Assembly: GCF_021647475.1 (NCBI RefSeq) | Contig: NZ_JAKIUR010000054.1 | Span: forward strand, 1 to 18,675 | Length of the DNA stretch: 18,675 bases | Source: Lutibacter sp. | Lineage (GTDB): Bacteria; Bacteroidota; Bacteroidia; Flavobacteriales; Flavobacteriaceae | Direction: 5' to 3' | Shown: piece after piece, positions 1 through 8,538 of the stretch | Position numbering within the stretch: position 1 is the first letter of the stretch | Layout: each line of letters begins with the position of its first letter | Position numbers and translations under genes: made by a program | The notes under the pieces: model-generated | What the model was told of the DNA's origin: nothing | Databases searched by the model: none | What the model saw: only the letters and a program-made list of their open reading frames with translations

Positions 1-58
1 ACTACTTGATGTCATTGGTGTAAATTATTGATTATCAGTATAATATACAAATAATTAA

Positions 59-66
59 TAACTTTG
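59..66 (+). promoter_or_regulatory. Candidate -7 promoter box (TAACTTTG)
   Basis: Matches the Bacteroidetes -7 consensus TAnnTTTG and is the only good match before the cytochrome operon. No TTG sits at the usual 17-23 bp upstream spacing; the nearest (28-30) is 28 bp away. It would place transcription start near 72, giving a leader that includes the cytochrome remnant. Weak evidence. Confidence 0.3.
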
Positions 67-127
67 ACAACTATAAATCAACTGATTATCTAGCTTTTAT
101 CAAAGAAAAAGTGTGAGTTTGCCCTGA

Positions 128-391
128 AATTTAGAGAGTAAATGTACCAGTTGTCATGAAAATAAACATGGAAATCAATTTGCAATAAATGGCAAAACAG
201 ATTGTGTTAGATGCCACATATTTAAAAATTGGATTCCTGAGAAATTTGACCATAATACTACAGCCTTTCCTTTAGAAGGAAAACATGCTGAAATAGAATG
301 CAGCCAATGTCATTTAGCTGTTGTTGAAAATAATAAAACTAGCCTTAACTATAAAATTGAAAAGCACCAATGCATAGATTGTCATCAATAA
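128..391 (+). pseudogene. 3' remnant of a multihaem c-type cytochrome gene
   Basis: The frame encodes 87 residues with four haem-attachment motifs (CTSCH at 143-157, then CVRCH, CSQCH and CIDCH) and the spacing of the Bacteroidetes multihaem family (KHGNQF, FDHNTTAFPLEGKHAEIEC). It has no ATG, GTG or TTG start and no signal peptide, and a TGA at 125-127 closes the frame. Haem-binding cytochromes must be exported, so as it stands the product could not mature. Positions 1-127 show no other recognisable coding frame, so the 5' part was lost or has decayed beyond a frameshift. The last 22 bases overlap the start of the intact cytochrome gene at 370. A sequencing error upstream is possible but would have to explain several stops. 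The coding identity is secure; pseudogene status is an inference. Confidence 0.75.
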
Positions 392-2259
392 TAGTATTGT
401 TATTTGCTTGTTTCCAAATGACAGCTCAATCTCCTCATGGGAAATCCTTAAAGATTGATTGTGCACAATGCCATAATCCAAAAAGCTGGAAAATGGATTT
501 TGAAACCTTAAAATTTAAACATAATAATGCTACAAATTTTAAGTTAGAAGGCGTTCATTCTGAAATAAATTGTAAAGAATGCCATACCACTTTGGTTTTT
601 AATGAAGTAAATAACGATTGTGTTTCTTGTCATACCGATGTACATAGTGCTTCCGTGGGAAATGATTGTGCCCGATGCCATACTCCAAAAAGTTGGATTG
701 TAAATAACATTTCTGAATTACACGAAGAAAACGGCTTTGCACTTGTTGGTGCTCATTCCAATATAGATTGTGTTGAATGCCATAAATCAGAAACAAATTT
801 AAGGTTTGATAATCTTGGAAATGATTGTATCAATTGTCATCAAAAAGATTTTGATGCATCAACAAATCCAAATCATATTAGTGCTGAATTTTCTACAAAT
901 TGTACCGAGTGCCATAGTGCTTTTGCAACCTCTTGGACACCTGCAGAATTTAACCATGAAAACTTTCCATTAACCTTAGGTCACGATATTAAAGTATGTA
1001 AAGAATGCCATATTGATAATAATTTTTCAGATACTTCTCCTGAGTGTGTTTCTTGTCATCAAAACGATTTCAATATATCAAAAAATCCTAGTCATATAGA
1101 TGCCAACTTTTCAACAGATTGCATAACCTGCCACACTACTAATCCTAATTGGACTCCTGCCAACTGGAATCATAATGATATTTATCCTTTAAATGGAGCT
1201 CATGCCACCATAGCTGAGGATTGTGTTTCTTGCCATAAAGCAGAATATGGTAATTATAGCAACACGCCAAATACTTGTGTAGGTTGTCATCAAGAAGATT
1301 TTGACACCACAACCGATCCTAATCACGTAACCTCAAGTTTTCCTACGGATTGTACACAATGTCACTCAGAAGATAGTTGGACTCCAGCTACTTTTGAACA
1401 TGATTTTTTTCCTTTAACTTTAGGTCATGATATTGCAGATTGTGCACAATGTCATACTACAGGAAATTATGCTGATGCTTCGCCTGAATGTGTTTCTTGT
1501 CATCAAACTAATTATAACAATACCTCAAATCCTAATCATACTGCTTCTGGTTTTTCAACGGATTGTGCTTCGTGCCATACTACTGGTGGATGGGTGCCTT
1601 CTACTTTTGATCACAGCTTTTTCCCTTTAACTTTGGGTCATGATATTGCAGATTGTGTGCAATGTCATACTACAGGAAATTATGCTGATGCTTCGCCTGA
1701 GTGTGTTTCTTGTCATCAAACTAATTATAACAATACCTCAAATCCTAATCATACAGCTTCTGGTTTTTCAACGGATTGTGCTTCGTGCCATACTACTGGC
1801 GGATGGGTACCTTCTACTTTTGACCATAGCTTTTTCCCTTTAACTTTAGGTCATGATATTGCAGATTGTGCACAATGTCATACTACAGGGAATTATGCTG
1901 ATGCTTCGCCTGAATGTGTTTCTTGTCATCAAACTGATTATAACAATACCACAGATCCTAATCATTCTAGTGCTCAGTTTACAACGGATTGTACCGTTTG
2001 CCATACCACAGGTGGTTGGACACCTTCCTCATTTGATCATGACGGGCAATATTTCCCAATTTATAGCGGAAAACATCAAGGAGAATGGAATCAATGTATA
2101 GATTGTCATACCACTGCAAATAATTATTCAATTTACAGTTGTACTACTTGTCATGAACATAGTAATAAATCAAAAGTAGATAGCGACCATAATGGAGTTA
2201 GTGGTTATGTATATGAAAGTACCGCATGTTTTAATTGTCATCCAACTGGTAGGGATTAA
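370..2259 (+). CDS. Exported 25-haem c-type cytochrome
   Basis: The 629-residue product begins with a signal peptide (basic start, hydrophobic core about 7-15, likely cleavage after Ala19-Gln20), so it works in the periplasm or at the outer membrane. I count 25 CXXCH covalent haem motifs, the first at about residue 31 and the last near the C-terminus, with many extra His residues available as axial ligands. The middle is modular: about 71 residues with three haems per module, each containing FPLTLGHD, SPECVSCH and FSTDC...CHTT. Three modules are nearly identical at DNA level. There is no catalytic domain, so a role as an electron wire or store is inferred. Motif spacing resembles the cytochrome c3/c7-like multihaem group. 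The gap to the next gene is 9 bp, so it leads an operon with a possible barrel, a lipoprotein and a haem-attachment protein. The ATG at 370 is chosen because it alone yields a signal peptide; it lies inside the end of the upstream remnant. Confidence 0.93.
   Translation: MHRLSSIIVLLFACFQMTAQSPHGKSLKIDCAQCHNPKSWKMDFETLKFKHNNATNFKLEGVHSEINCKECHTTLVFNEVNNDCVSCHTDVHSASVGNDCARCHTPKSWIVNNISELHEENGFALVGAHSNIDCVECHKSETNLRFDNLGNDCINCHQKDFDASTNPNHISAEFSTNCTECHSAFATSWTPAEFNHENFPLTLGHDIKVCKECHIDNNFSDTSPECVSCHQNDFNISKNPSHIDANFSTDCITCHTTNPNWTPANWNHNDIYPLNGAHATIAEDCVSCHKAEYGNYSNTPNTCVGCHQEDFDTTTDPNHVTSSFPTDCTQCHSEDSWTPATFEHDFFPLTLGHDIADCAQCHTTGNYADASPECVSCHQTNYNNTSNPNHTASGFSTDCASCHTTGGWVPSTFDHSFFPLTLGHDIADCVQCHTTGNYADASPECVSCHQTNYNNTSNPNHTASGFSTDCASCHTTGGWVPSTFDHSFFPLTLGHDIADCAQCHTTGNYADASPECVSCHQTDYNNTTDPNHSSAQFTTDCTVCHTTGGWTPSSFDHDGQYFPIYSGKHQGEWNQCIDCHTTANNYSIYSCTTCHEHSNKSKVDSDHNGVSGYVYESTACFNCHPTGRD
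1411..2049 (+). repeat. Three tandem 213-bp repeats inside the cytochrome gene
   Basis: Units at 1411-1623, 1624-1836 and 1837-2049 each encode 71 residues and three haem motifs. Units 1 and 2 differ at only a handful of mostly silent positions over their full length; unit 3 matches closely through its first half (to about 1950) and then diverges. An older diverged module begins near 967. The length is an exact multiple of three, so copy-number change keeps the frame. Confidence 0.95.
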
Positions 2260-2268
2260 AGATATAAT

Positions 2269-3873
2269 ATGAGAAATAACTTATTTATAATAATTTTAAT
2301 CATTAGTTACTCAAAATCTTTTGGGCAAGGGAAAAATATGCTTATAACTGGGAAAGTAACTTTTAAAACTTCAAAAAACGTATATGTAAAATTTAAAAGT
2401 ACTGAACACATTAGCAAAGGAGACTCCTTGCGGTTTTTAAATCAAAAAACGCCTTGTCTGTTAGTTATACAAAAATCATCAAAATCTGCAGTATGTAAAA
2501 TACTATTTGATTCTGCTATTAAAAAAAATGATGTTGTATCGTATTATTATAAAGTTAATTCAAAAAAGAAAAAAATTGTGCTTCCTGCAAAAAAAATAGT
2601 AGTCACTAAAAGTAAAAACCCTAAAACAAAAAATAAATCAAAAGAAAATTTACAAACGGTTAGAGGTAAACTTTCTGCTTCAAGTTATAGTATTTTTTCA
2701 AAAAATGCAGAGACTAGAAATAGAATGTTATATCGTTTTTCAATGGATGCTAGTCATATAAATAATTCAAATTTATCCTTTGAAACTTATTTAAATTATA
2801 GGCAATATATAAAGTTAAAAGATACTTCAGCTTATCAACCAAATAATGTTTTTAATGTGTATGATTTATCATTAAAATATGACATAAATCCAACTTTTTC
2901 AGCCGTTATAGGAAGAAAAATAAATAATAAAACATCGTCTATTGGAGCTATTGATGGACTACAAGTAGAAAAATCTTTTGGTAAAAATTACGTGGGTGCC
3001 ATTGCAGGTTTTCGTCCAGATATTTTTGATTATGGTTTTAATTCAAATCTATTAGAATACGGAGGATATATTGGAAGAACTATTGATAATAACAACTTCT
3101 ATTCACAAACAACTTTAGGTATTCTTCAACAAACTAATAATGGTAATATAGATAGAAGATATGCTTATTTTCAGCATTCAAGTAGAATATTGAAAAATTT
3201 GAATTTATTTACTTCTATGGAAGCAGATTTGTATACTAAAGATAGTATCGTTAAAAATAGTATTAACCTCACTAATTTATATGTTTCCGCTAGATATAGA
3301 TTTAGTAGAAAATTTAACGTAATGCTATCTTACGATTCAAGAAAACGAATTTTATATTACGAAACTTTTCAAACTGACATAGAAAAATTACTTAATGATA
3401 ATGAAGCTAGGCAAGGTTTTAGAACACGTTTTAATTTTAAACCCGCCAAATATGTTTATGCTGGTATAAGTTATAGCAAACGTTTTCAAAGCTCTAATCA
3501 GAATAAATCTAATAATATTAATGGACATATTAGCTGGAGTAAAGTTCCAACTATTGGTGGACGCTTATCCTTAAATTTCAATAGTAATAGTTCTAGTTAT
3601 TTAAAAAGTAACATCATTTCATTGCGACATTCACGAGAAATCATTCCAAATAAATTAAGTGGAAATTTTTATTTTAGAATGGTTAATTACAATTATTTTA
3701 ATAATAATTTAGTAACAAAACAAAACTACTACGGTGCAAATTTATCATTAAAACTTACTAAAAGTTTAAGATTTAATATATATGGTGAAGTTTCTACTGG
3801 AAATGGTATTCAAAATAATTTCAGATTAAATACCTCAATAGTAAAAAGGTTTAACAATAAAAGAAGAAAATAA
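2269..3873 (+). CDS. Putative outer-membrane beta-barrel protein of the cytochrome operon
   Basis: A 534-residue protein with an N-terminal signal peptide (hydrophobic stretch about 5-13, probable cleavage after SFGQ near residue 20). Residues about 20-95 form a small beta-rich domain with two cysteines but no haem motif. Residues about 98-130 are a Lys-rich linker. From about 135 to the end, alternating polar/aromatic strands with many Tyr, Asn and Phe and repeated short turns look like an outer-membrane barrel. I do not recognise a named family. Position between a 25-haem cytochrome and an OB-fold lipoprotein, with 9-bp and 1-bp gaps, suggests it could be the porin-like sheath or docking partner of the cytochrome, as in porin-cytochrome complexes; this is inference. 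It ends in a basic tail rather than the usual terminal Phe, which weakens the barrel call a little. Confidence 0.7.
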   Translation: MRNNLFIIILIISYSKSFGQGKNMLITGKVTFKTSKNVYVKFKSTEHISKGDSLRFLNQKTPCLLVIQKSSKSAVCKILFDSAIKKNDVVSYYYKVNSKKKKIVLPAKKIVVTKSKNPKTKNKSKENLQTVRGKLSASSYSIFSKNAETRNRMLYRFSMDASHINNSNLSFETYLNYRQYIKLKDTSAYQPNNVFNVYDLSLKYDINPTFSAVIGRKINNKTSSIGAIDGLQVEKSFGKNYVGAIAGFRPDIFDYGFNSNLLEYGGYIGRTIDNNNFYSQTTLGILQQTNNGNIDRRYAYFQHSSRILKNLNLFTSMEADLYTKDSIVKNSINLTNLYVSARYRFSRKFNVMLSYDSRKRILYYETFQTDIEKLLNDNEARQGFRTRFNFKPAKYVYAGISYSKRFQSSNQNKSNNINGHISWSKVPTIGGRLSLNFNSNSSSYLKSNIISLRHSREIIPNKLSGNFYFRMVNYNYFNNNLVTKQNYYGANLSLKLTKSLRFNIYGEVSTGNGIQNNFRLNTSIVKRFNNKRRK

Positions 3874-3874
3874 T

Positions 3875-4660
3875 ATGATTTCAAAATTTAAATTTTTGGC
3901 AATTACTGCCATCTTACTAACTAGCATATTAGCTTGTAATAATGGTCCAAAAAAAATTGAAGCTATGCCTTTAAAACAGCAGTCAAATACACAAAAAAGT
4001 TCGGGCATATTTTCTAATGAATCAACAAATAACCCAAACAAAATTGGACCTGTAAGTTCAAATATGCATAAGGTAAAAGTGAATGAAATTTTAAAAACTA
4101 AAAAATATTTGTATTTAAATGTTACCGAAAATCAAGATACTTTTTGGGTTGCCACTCGATTAATGGATATTGAAGTAGGAAAAACTTACTACTACAAAGG
4201 CGGATTATTAAAAACCAATTTTGAAAGTAAAGATTTTAATAGAACGTTTGATAAAATTTATTTAATTTCAGGAAGTTTAGTAGCCGCAAACCATGCTTCT
4301 AGTGCTGGCACTAAACAATCCAAAGCTTCCAATAGTTCTAAAACTAAAAATACTCCAAAAAATATAACTATTAAAGGATCAATGAAAATTTCAGAATTAG
4401 TTAAAAACGCAAAGAAATTAGAAGGAAAAACCGTTCAAATTAGTGGCGTTTGCACAAAAATAAATCCTGAAATTATGAAAAGAAACTGGATTCATTTAGA
4501 TGACGGTAGTAATAACGGATTTGACCTTGTGGTAACTTCTGACACTTTTATTAATGAAGGCACTGTTGCCACTTTTAAAGGTACAGTTACCTTAAATAAA
4601 GATTTTGGAGCAGGATATAAATACGATCTTATTATCGAAAATGGCGTGTTAATCCCTTAA
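3875..4660 (+). CDS. Lipoprotein with two OB-like (NrfJ-like) domains
   Basis: A 261-residue product with a lipoprotein signal (hydrophobic 7-19, lipobox ILAC, lipidated Cys21). After a Ser/Asn-rich spacer, residues about 58-135 form a beta domain with the pattern HKVKVNEIL, YLYLNV, FWVATRLM, YYYKGG, NFESK and FDKIYLISG, which I recall from NrfJ-type proteins encoded beside multihaem cytochromes. A second domain at about 167-261 (KISELV, GKTVQISGV, NWIHLDDG, FDLVVTS, DFGAGYKYDLIIENG) looks like a nucleic-acid-type OB fold reused in periplasmic proteins. The function is not established; an accessory role in cytochrome assembly or docking is likely from the operon. Its ATG starts 1 bp after the preceding stop, suggesting coupled translation. 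Confidence 0.75.
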   Translation: MISKFKFLAITAILLTSILACNNGPKKIEAMPLKQQSNTQKSSGIFSNESTNNPNKIGPVSSNMHKVKVNEILKTKKYLYLNVTENQDTFWVATRLMDIEVGKTYYYKGGLLKTNFESKDFNRTFDKIYLISGSLVAANHASSAGTKQSKASNSSKTKNTPKNITIKGSMKISELVKNAKKLEGKTVQISGVCTKINPEIMKRNWIHLDDGSNNGFDLVVTSDTFINEGTVATFKGTVTLNKDFGAGYKYDLIIENGVLIP

Positions 4661-4682
4661 TTTTAAATAGTTAAAAGCATTT

Positions 4683-7600
4683 ATGAAAAATCTACTAAAA
4701 AAATCACAATACTATTTATACTTTTTATTTAACACAAGAGCTGCTGGACTGTACATTTTACTATTTGCAACTGCTATTAGTATTGCCACTTTTGTTGAAA
4801 ATGATTTTGGAACACCTTCTGCTCAAAAATTAATATTTAAATCGTGGTGGTTTGAGTTATTATTAGTGATGTTCGGAATTTCCATTGCCGTAAATATTGT
4901 AAAATTTAAAATGGTTCGTCAAAAAAAATGGACGCTTATTATTTTTCATAGTGCTATCATAATTATTTTAATTGGAGCAGGAATTACGAGATATTTTAGT
5001 TTTGAAGGAATGATGCATATTCGTGAAAACACAACTTCAAATACATTTTTATCATCAAATACCTATTTAAAATTTCAAGTTATTAAAAACAACCAACGCT
5101 ATAAATTTAATGATGAAGTTTTATTTGCTTCTTTAGGAAATAACAATTGGCATAAATCATATTCCGTAGCCGATGATATTGTAGCTATTCAAGTAAAAAA
5201 AGTCATTGCCAATCCTATCCAAAAAATGATTACAAAACCAGATGGAAAACCTACTTTAAAAGTGGTGATTGCTGGGATGAGAGGCAGAGAAGAATATTTT
5301 ATTGGTCAAGGAGAACAAAAACAATTCGGAAATTTATTATTTAATTTTAAAAAGAATGAAGTTAACGGAGCAATAAATATTTTATTTAAAAACGATTCGC
5401 TCTATTTTAAAACCAATAAAACCTTTACTCAAATGGTTATGGCAACAAGGAAAAAGGATACTATTACTTCTTCTGATAGCTATAAACCATTAATGTTGAG
5501 ATCGTTATATTCTGATGGAACAAATAATTTTGTATTGCCAGAGTTTAATAAAAGTGCAAAAATTGAAATGGCATCAAAAAATTCTAAACTTAAAAGTGAT
5601 AGTAAAATAGCATTGCAATTAAATATTTCTGTTAATGGAGTATCAAAAGATACTTATGTATATGGCATTAAAAATTATGAAGGAACACCACAAATTTTAA
5701 ATTTTAAAACATTAAGTATAAGTGCTGCGTATGGAGCAAAACAAATTGAAATTCCGTTTGCTATTAAGTTAAAGAAATTTATAATGGATAAGTATCCTGG
5801 TACAAATAGTGCTTCATCATACACCAGTGAAGTTCAGTTAATTGATTCTAAAAATAATGTTCACAAAGACTTTAGAATTTTCATGAATAACATTTTAAAC
5901 TATGAAGGTTATCGCTTTTTTCAATCTTCATTTGACCAAGATGAAAAAGGAACTTATTTAAGTGTAAACCATGATTATTGGGGAACGTTAGTTACTTATA
6001 TTGGCTATTTTCTATTAACTATAGGTCTTTTACTTACTTTTTTTAGCAAAAAAACCAGATTTCATTTTGTGATTAAACAAATAAAAAAATTAAGAGCCAA
6101 TAGTTCAACCTTACTACTATTAATTGCTTTTAGTTTATTTGCAAATACCAGTTTTGCACAATTCACTAAAAATGATTTACACGTTAAACATATTGTAGCT
6201 CAAAGTCATGCTAATAAATTCAGCAAATTAGTAGTCCAAGATTTTAGAGGAAGAATGAAACCTATTCACACGCTTTCTTCAGAAATTTTTAGAAAATTAG
6301 CACGAAAAGAAAGTTTATACGGTTTAACTTCTGATCAATTATTACTAAGTATGTACGCAAATAGTAGCGATTGGTACAAGGTGAAAATAATTAAACTAGG
6401 AAAGCATAAAAAACTTAGACAATTACTTGGAGTGCAAACCAATTATGCATCCTATAACGATTTTTTTGATAATGATGGGAATTATAAATTAAAAAATGAA
6501 GTCAATAAAGTTTATAGCATCAATCCTGTAGATAGAGGAGTTTATGAAAAAGAATTACTTAAAACAGATGAAAAAGTTAACATTTTAAGTATGGTTTTTA
6601 CAGGTTCACTGTTAAAAGTAATTCCTAATGAAAGTAATTCAAATAGTGCTTGGTTATCAAATAATACGCATAATACAAATACTATTTCAAATGGTAATTC
6701 TTTAAAAATTGCCGAAAATTTTTTCAGAAACTATTCTGCGATTCTTTTAGATGCTACACATACTAATAATTACACAAAAGCAGATAATTTACTCCATGAA
6801 TTAAGTATTTATCAACATAAAAAAGGAGGTAAAATAATGCCTTCTAATACTAAAATAAAAGCTGAAATTCTATTAGATAATTTAAACATATTTAATCGAT
6901 TAGCACTACTCTACTTTTTATTAGGAATTTCCTTTTTAGTATTCCTATTCATTTCCGTTTTTAAACCAAAATTAAATTTAAAACTTGCTTACAAAATATT
7001 ATTCACTTTGGTATTAATAGGTTTTGCATTTCACACCTTTGGACTAGGTTTGCGTTGGTATATTTCAGGTAGAGCACCTTGGAGTAACGGCTATGAATCT
7101 ATGATATACATTGCTTGGACTTCAACTTTGGCAGGAATATTATTTACACGAAAATCCTTTGGTGGTTTGGCTGCAACTATGGTATTGGCATCGGTTATAT
7201 TAATGGTTTCCATGCTTAGTTTTTTAGATCCAGAAATAACACCATTGGTTCCTGTATTAAAATCCTATTGGTTAACCATTCACGTTTCTATGGAAGCTGG
7301 AAGTTATGGCTTTTTAATGCTGGGTGCCATAATAGGAATAATCAACTTAACCTTAATGCTATTTCTAAACGATGCCAATCTGAAGAGAATTAAACGTATT
7401 ATTACTGAAATGACCTATTTAAGTGAATTAACTATCACTGGTGGATTAGTTATGGTTAGCATTGGTACTTATTTAGGTGGAGTTTGGGCCAATGAATCTT
7501 GGGGAAGATATTGGGGTTGGGATGCTAAAGAAACTTGGGCTCTTGTTACGGTTTTAGTGTATGCTTTTATTTTACATATGAGAATTATTCCAAAGTTATT

Positions 7601-7808
7601 TGGACTATTTTCTTTTAATGTTGCTACTATTTTTGGCCTAGCAACCGTAATTATGACTTATTTTGGAGTAAATTATTATCTATCTGGGTTACATTCTTAT
7701 GCTACTGGCGATCCAGTTCCTATTCCAAGTTGGGTTTATTATGCAATAATATCTCTTTTACTTTTATGTGTTTTTGCTTATTTCAAGAAGAAAAAATATA
7801 ATATTTAA
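4683..7808 (+). CDS. ccsBA: Fused ResB-CcsA cytochrome c synthetase (System II)
   Basis: The 1041-residue inner-membrane protein moves haem outward and attaches it to CXXCH cysteines. Residues 1-460 are ResB/CcsB-like: three N-terminal membrane helices (about 15-35, 53-72, 82-102) with a conserved His at 89, a large periplasmic beta domain, and another helix near 437-455. Residues about 472-493 form a further hydrophobic segment ending in FAQ, followed by a soluble domain. From about 737 to the end is CcsA, with multiple helices, the tryptophan-rich WWD haem-handling motif (WGRYWGWDAKETWAL, about 940-955), and conserved histidines in IHVSMEAGSY, ILHMR and SGLHSY that fit axial haem ligands. 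Bacteroidetes often carry this gene as a fusion of this size. It is the last gene of the operon (22-bp gap), consistent with the heavy haem-attachment demand of the 25-haem product. Confidence 0.93.
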   Translation: MKNLLKKSQYYLYFLFNTRAAGLYILLFATAISIATFVENDFGTPSAQKLIFKSWWFELLLVMFGISIAVNIVKFKMVRQKKWTLIIFHSAIIIILIGAGITRYFSFEGMMHIRENTTSNTFLSSNTYLKFQVIKNNQRYKFNDEVLFASLGNNNWHKSYSVADDIVAIQVKKVIANPIQKMITKPDGKPTLKVVIAGMRGREEYFIGQGEQKQFGNLLFNFKKNEVNGAINILFKNDSLYFKTNKTFTQMVMATRKKDTITSSDSYKPLMLRSLYSDGTNNFVLPEFNKSAKIEMASKNSKLKSDSKIALQLNISVNGVSKDTYVYGIKNYEGTPQILNFKTLSISAAYGAKQIEIPFAIKLKKFIMDKYPGTNSASSYTSEVQLIDSKNNVHKDFRIFMNNILNYEGYRFFQSSFDQDEKGTYLSVNHDYWGTLVTYIGYFLLTIGLLLTFFSKKTRFHFVIKQIKKLRANSSTLLLLIAFSLFANTSFAQFTKNDLHVKHIVAQSHANKFSKLVVQDFRGRMKPIHTLSSEIFRKLARKESLYGLTSDQLLLSMYANSSDWYKVKIIKLGKHKKLRQLLGVQTNYASYNDFFDNDGNYKLKNEVNKVYSINPVDRGVYEKELLKTDEKVNILSMVFTGSLLKVIPNESNSNSAWLSNNTHNTNTISNGNSLKIAENFFRNYSAILLDATHTNNYTKADNLLHELSIYQHKKGGKIMPSNTKIKAEILLDNLNIFNRLALLYFLLGISFLVFLFISVFKPKLNLKLAYKILFTLVLIGFAFHTFGLGLRWYISGRAPWSNGYESMIYIAWTSTLAGILFTRKSFGGLAATMVLASVILMVSMLSFLDPEITPLVPVLKSYWLTIHVSMEAGSYGFLMLGAIIGIINLTLMLFLNDANLKRIKRIITEMTYLSELTITGGLVMVSIGTYLGGVWANESWGRYWGWDAKETWALVTVLVYAFILHMRIIPKLFGLFSFNVATIFGLATVIMTYFGVNYYLSGLHSYATGDPVPIPSWVYYAIISLLLLCVFAYFKKKKYNI

Positions 7809-7819
7809 ACATACTATTA

Positions 7820-7938
7820 CGTCAGTTCGAGTAATTTTTGATAAAAAATTGTATCGAGAACGATTGTTTCTAAATTAAAAAACCTATTCTCGATACTAAT
7901 TTTAAGCCTAAAAAGGCTAAAATTCACTCGAATTGACG
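7820..7938. repeat. Palindromic intergenic element A (multibranched)
   Basis: Outer arms 7820-7832 and 7926-7938 (CGTCAGTTCGAGT / ACTCGAATTGACG) are inverted repeats with one mismatch. Inside are three further stems: 7833-7850, 7851-7860 with 7887-7896 (GTATCGAGAA, perfect) and about 7898-7924 (AGCCT/AGGCT core). Nothing in the gap 7809-8040 looks coding. It sits between converging genes and could end transcription from both sides. Confidence 0.85.
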
Positions 7939-7988
7939 AAATTTTATCATAATGCACAACGTGGTAATATTTAGATAAATAAGTTAAG

Positions 7989-8013
7989 ATTCTGAACTAA
8001 ATTCAGAATGACG
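7989..8013. repeat. REP-like hairpin B
   Basis: A perfect 8-bp stem (ATTCTGAA, loop CTAAA, TTCAGAAT) is followed by GACG. It closely matches the reverse complement of the left half of element D at 13821-13850, so the two belong to one family. It lies about 28 bp past the end of the gene at 8041. Confidence 0.8.
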
Positions 8014-8040
8014 ATTTAATAGTTTTTTAATCAGCTTCTT

Positions 8041-8538
8041 TTATTTTATATTTTTAAAATATAACTGTTGAATTATAAAAAAAACAGCCAATGTATAACT
8101 TAAAGTCATTAAAATGCCCGAAAGTAAAATGATATATTTAAACCACAATACGCCGCTCCATAATATATAAATTCCACCGAAAGTTAACAAAACAGAGGCA
8201 AAAGGTTCAAACATTAAAAAATATTTTATTTTTTTTTGTAATGAAGTAATTGATATTAGTAATGAAATTAAAAAGAAGATAACTGACAAGGATAAAATAT
8301 GATTGTGAACAATGGTTAACATTTCAGATTTGCTCTTTTTAAATAACATCACTTTTGCATTAGTATCATTTTCGTTTCCTAAATATCGATTTTCTATTCC
8401 ATTTGATTTCATTGCAGTAGTGTTATTTACAAAAAATAATCCTCCATAAAAACCTACACTTAAAACCATTATAAAAATTAAAATTAGATTTTTAATTTCT
8501 TTTGGAAACTTATGAATTAAACCATGAAACTGAATCAT
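8041..8538 (-). CDS. Four-helix membrane protein of unknown function
   Basis: A 165-residue protein with four predicted membrane helices (about 17-37, 80-98, 108-128, 132-157). The 40-residue segment between helices 1 and 2 holds GIENRYLGNEN and KSKSEMLTIVHNHILS; the His pair at 78 and 80 at the membrane edge could bind a metal or haem, but that is only inference. I cannot name the family. Its ATG overlaps the stop of the FMN-binding gene by 4 bases, so the two are probably translated together and may form a complex in which the membrane protein passes electrons to or from the exported flavoprotein. Confidence 0.75.
   Translation of the reverse strand: MIQFHGLIHKFPKEIKNLILIFIMVLSVGFYGGLFFVNNTTAMKSNGIENRYLGNENDTNAKVMLFKKSKSEMLTIVHNHILSLSVIFFLISLLISITSLQKKIKYFLMFEPFASVLLTFGGIYILWSGVLWFKYIILLSGILMTLSYTLAVFFIIQQLYFKNIK

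Noticed and set aside
1..23. Possible haem-motif remnant around TGTCAT at 10-15
   Set aside because: The preceding codon positions do not give CXXCH and the frame has nearby stops; too weak to call.
1411..2049. CRISPR-like array because of regular repeats
   Set aside because: The units are 213 bp, contiguous, without spacers, and code for haem modules.
1427..2101. Three repeated plus-strand hydrophobic frames of 67-82 codons within the cytochrome gene
   Set aside because: They are out-of-frame readings of the 213-bp repeats; their likeness comes from the repeats, and the haem-motif frame is clearly the coding one.
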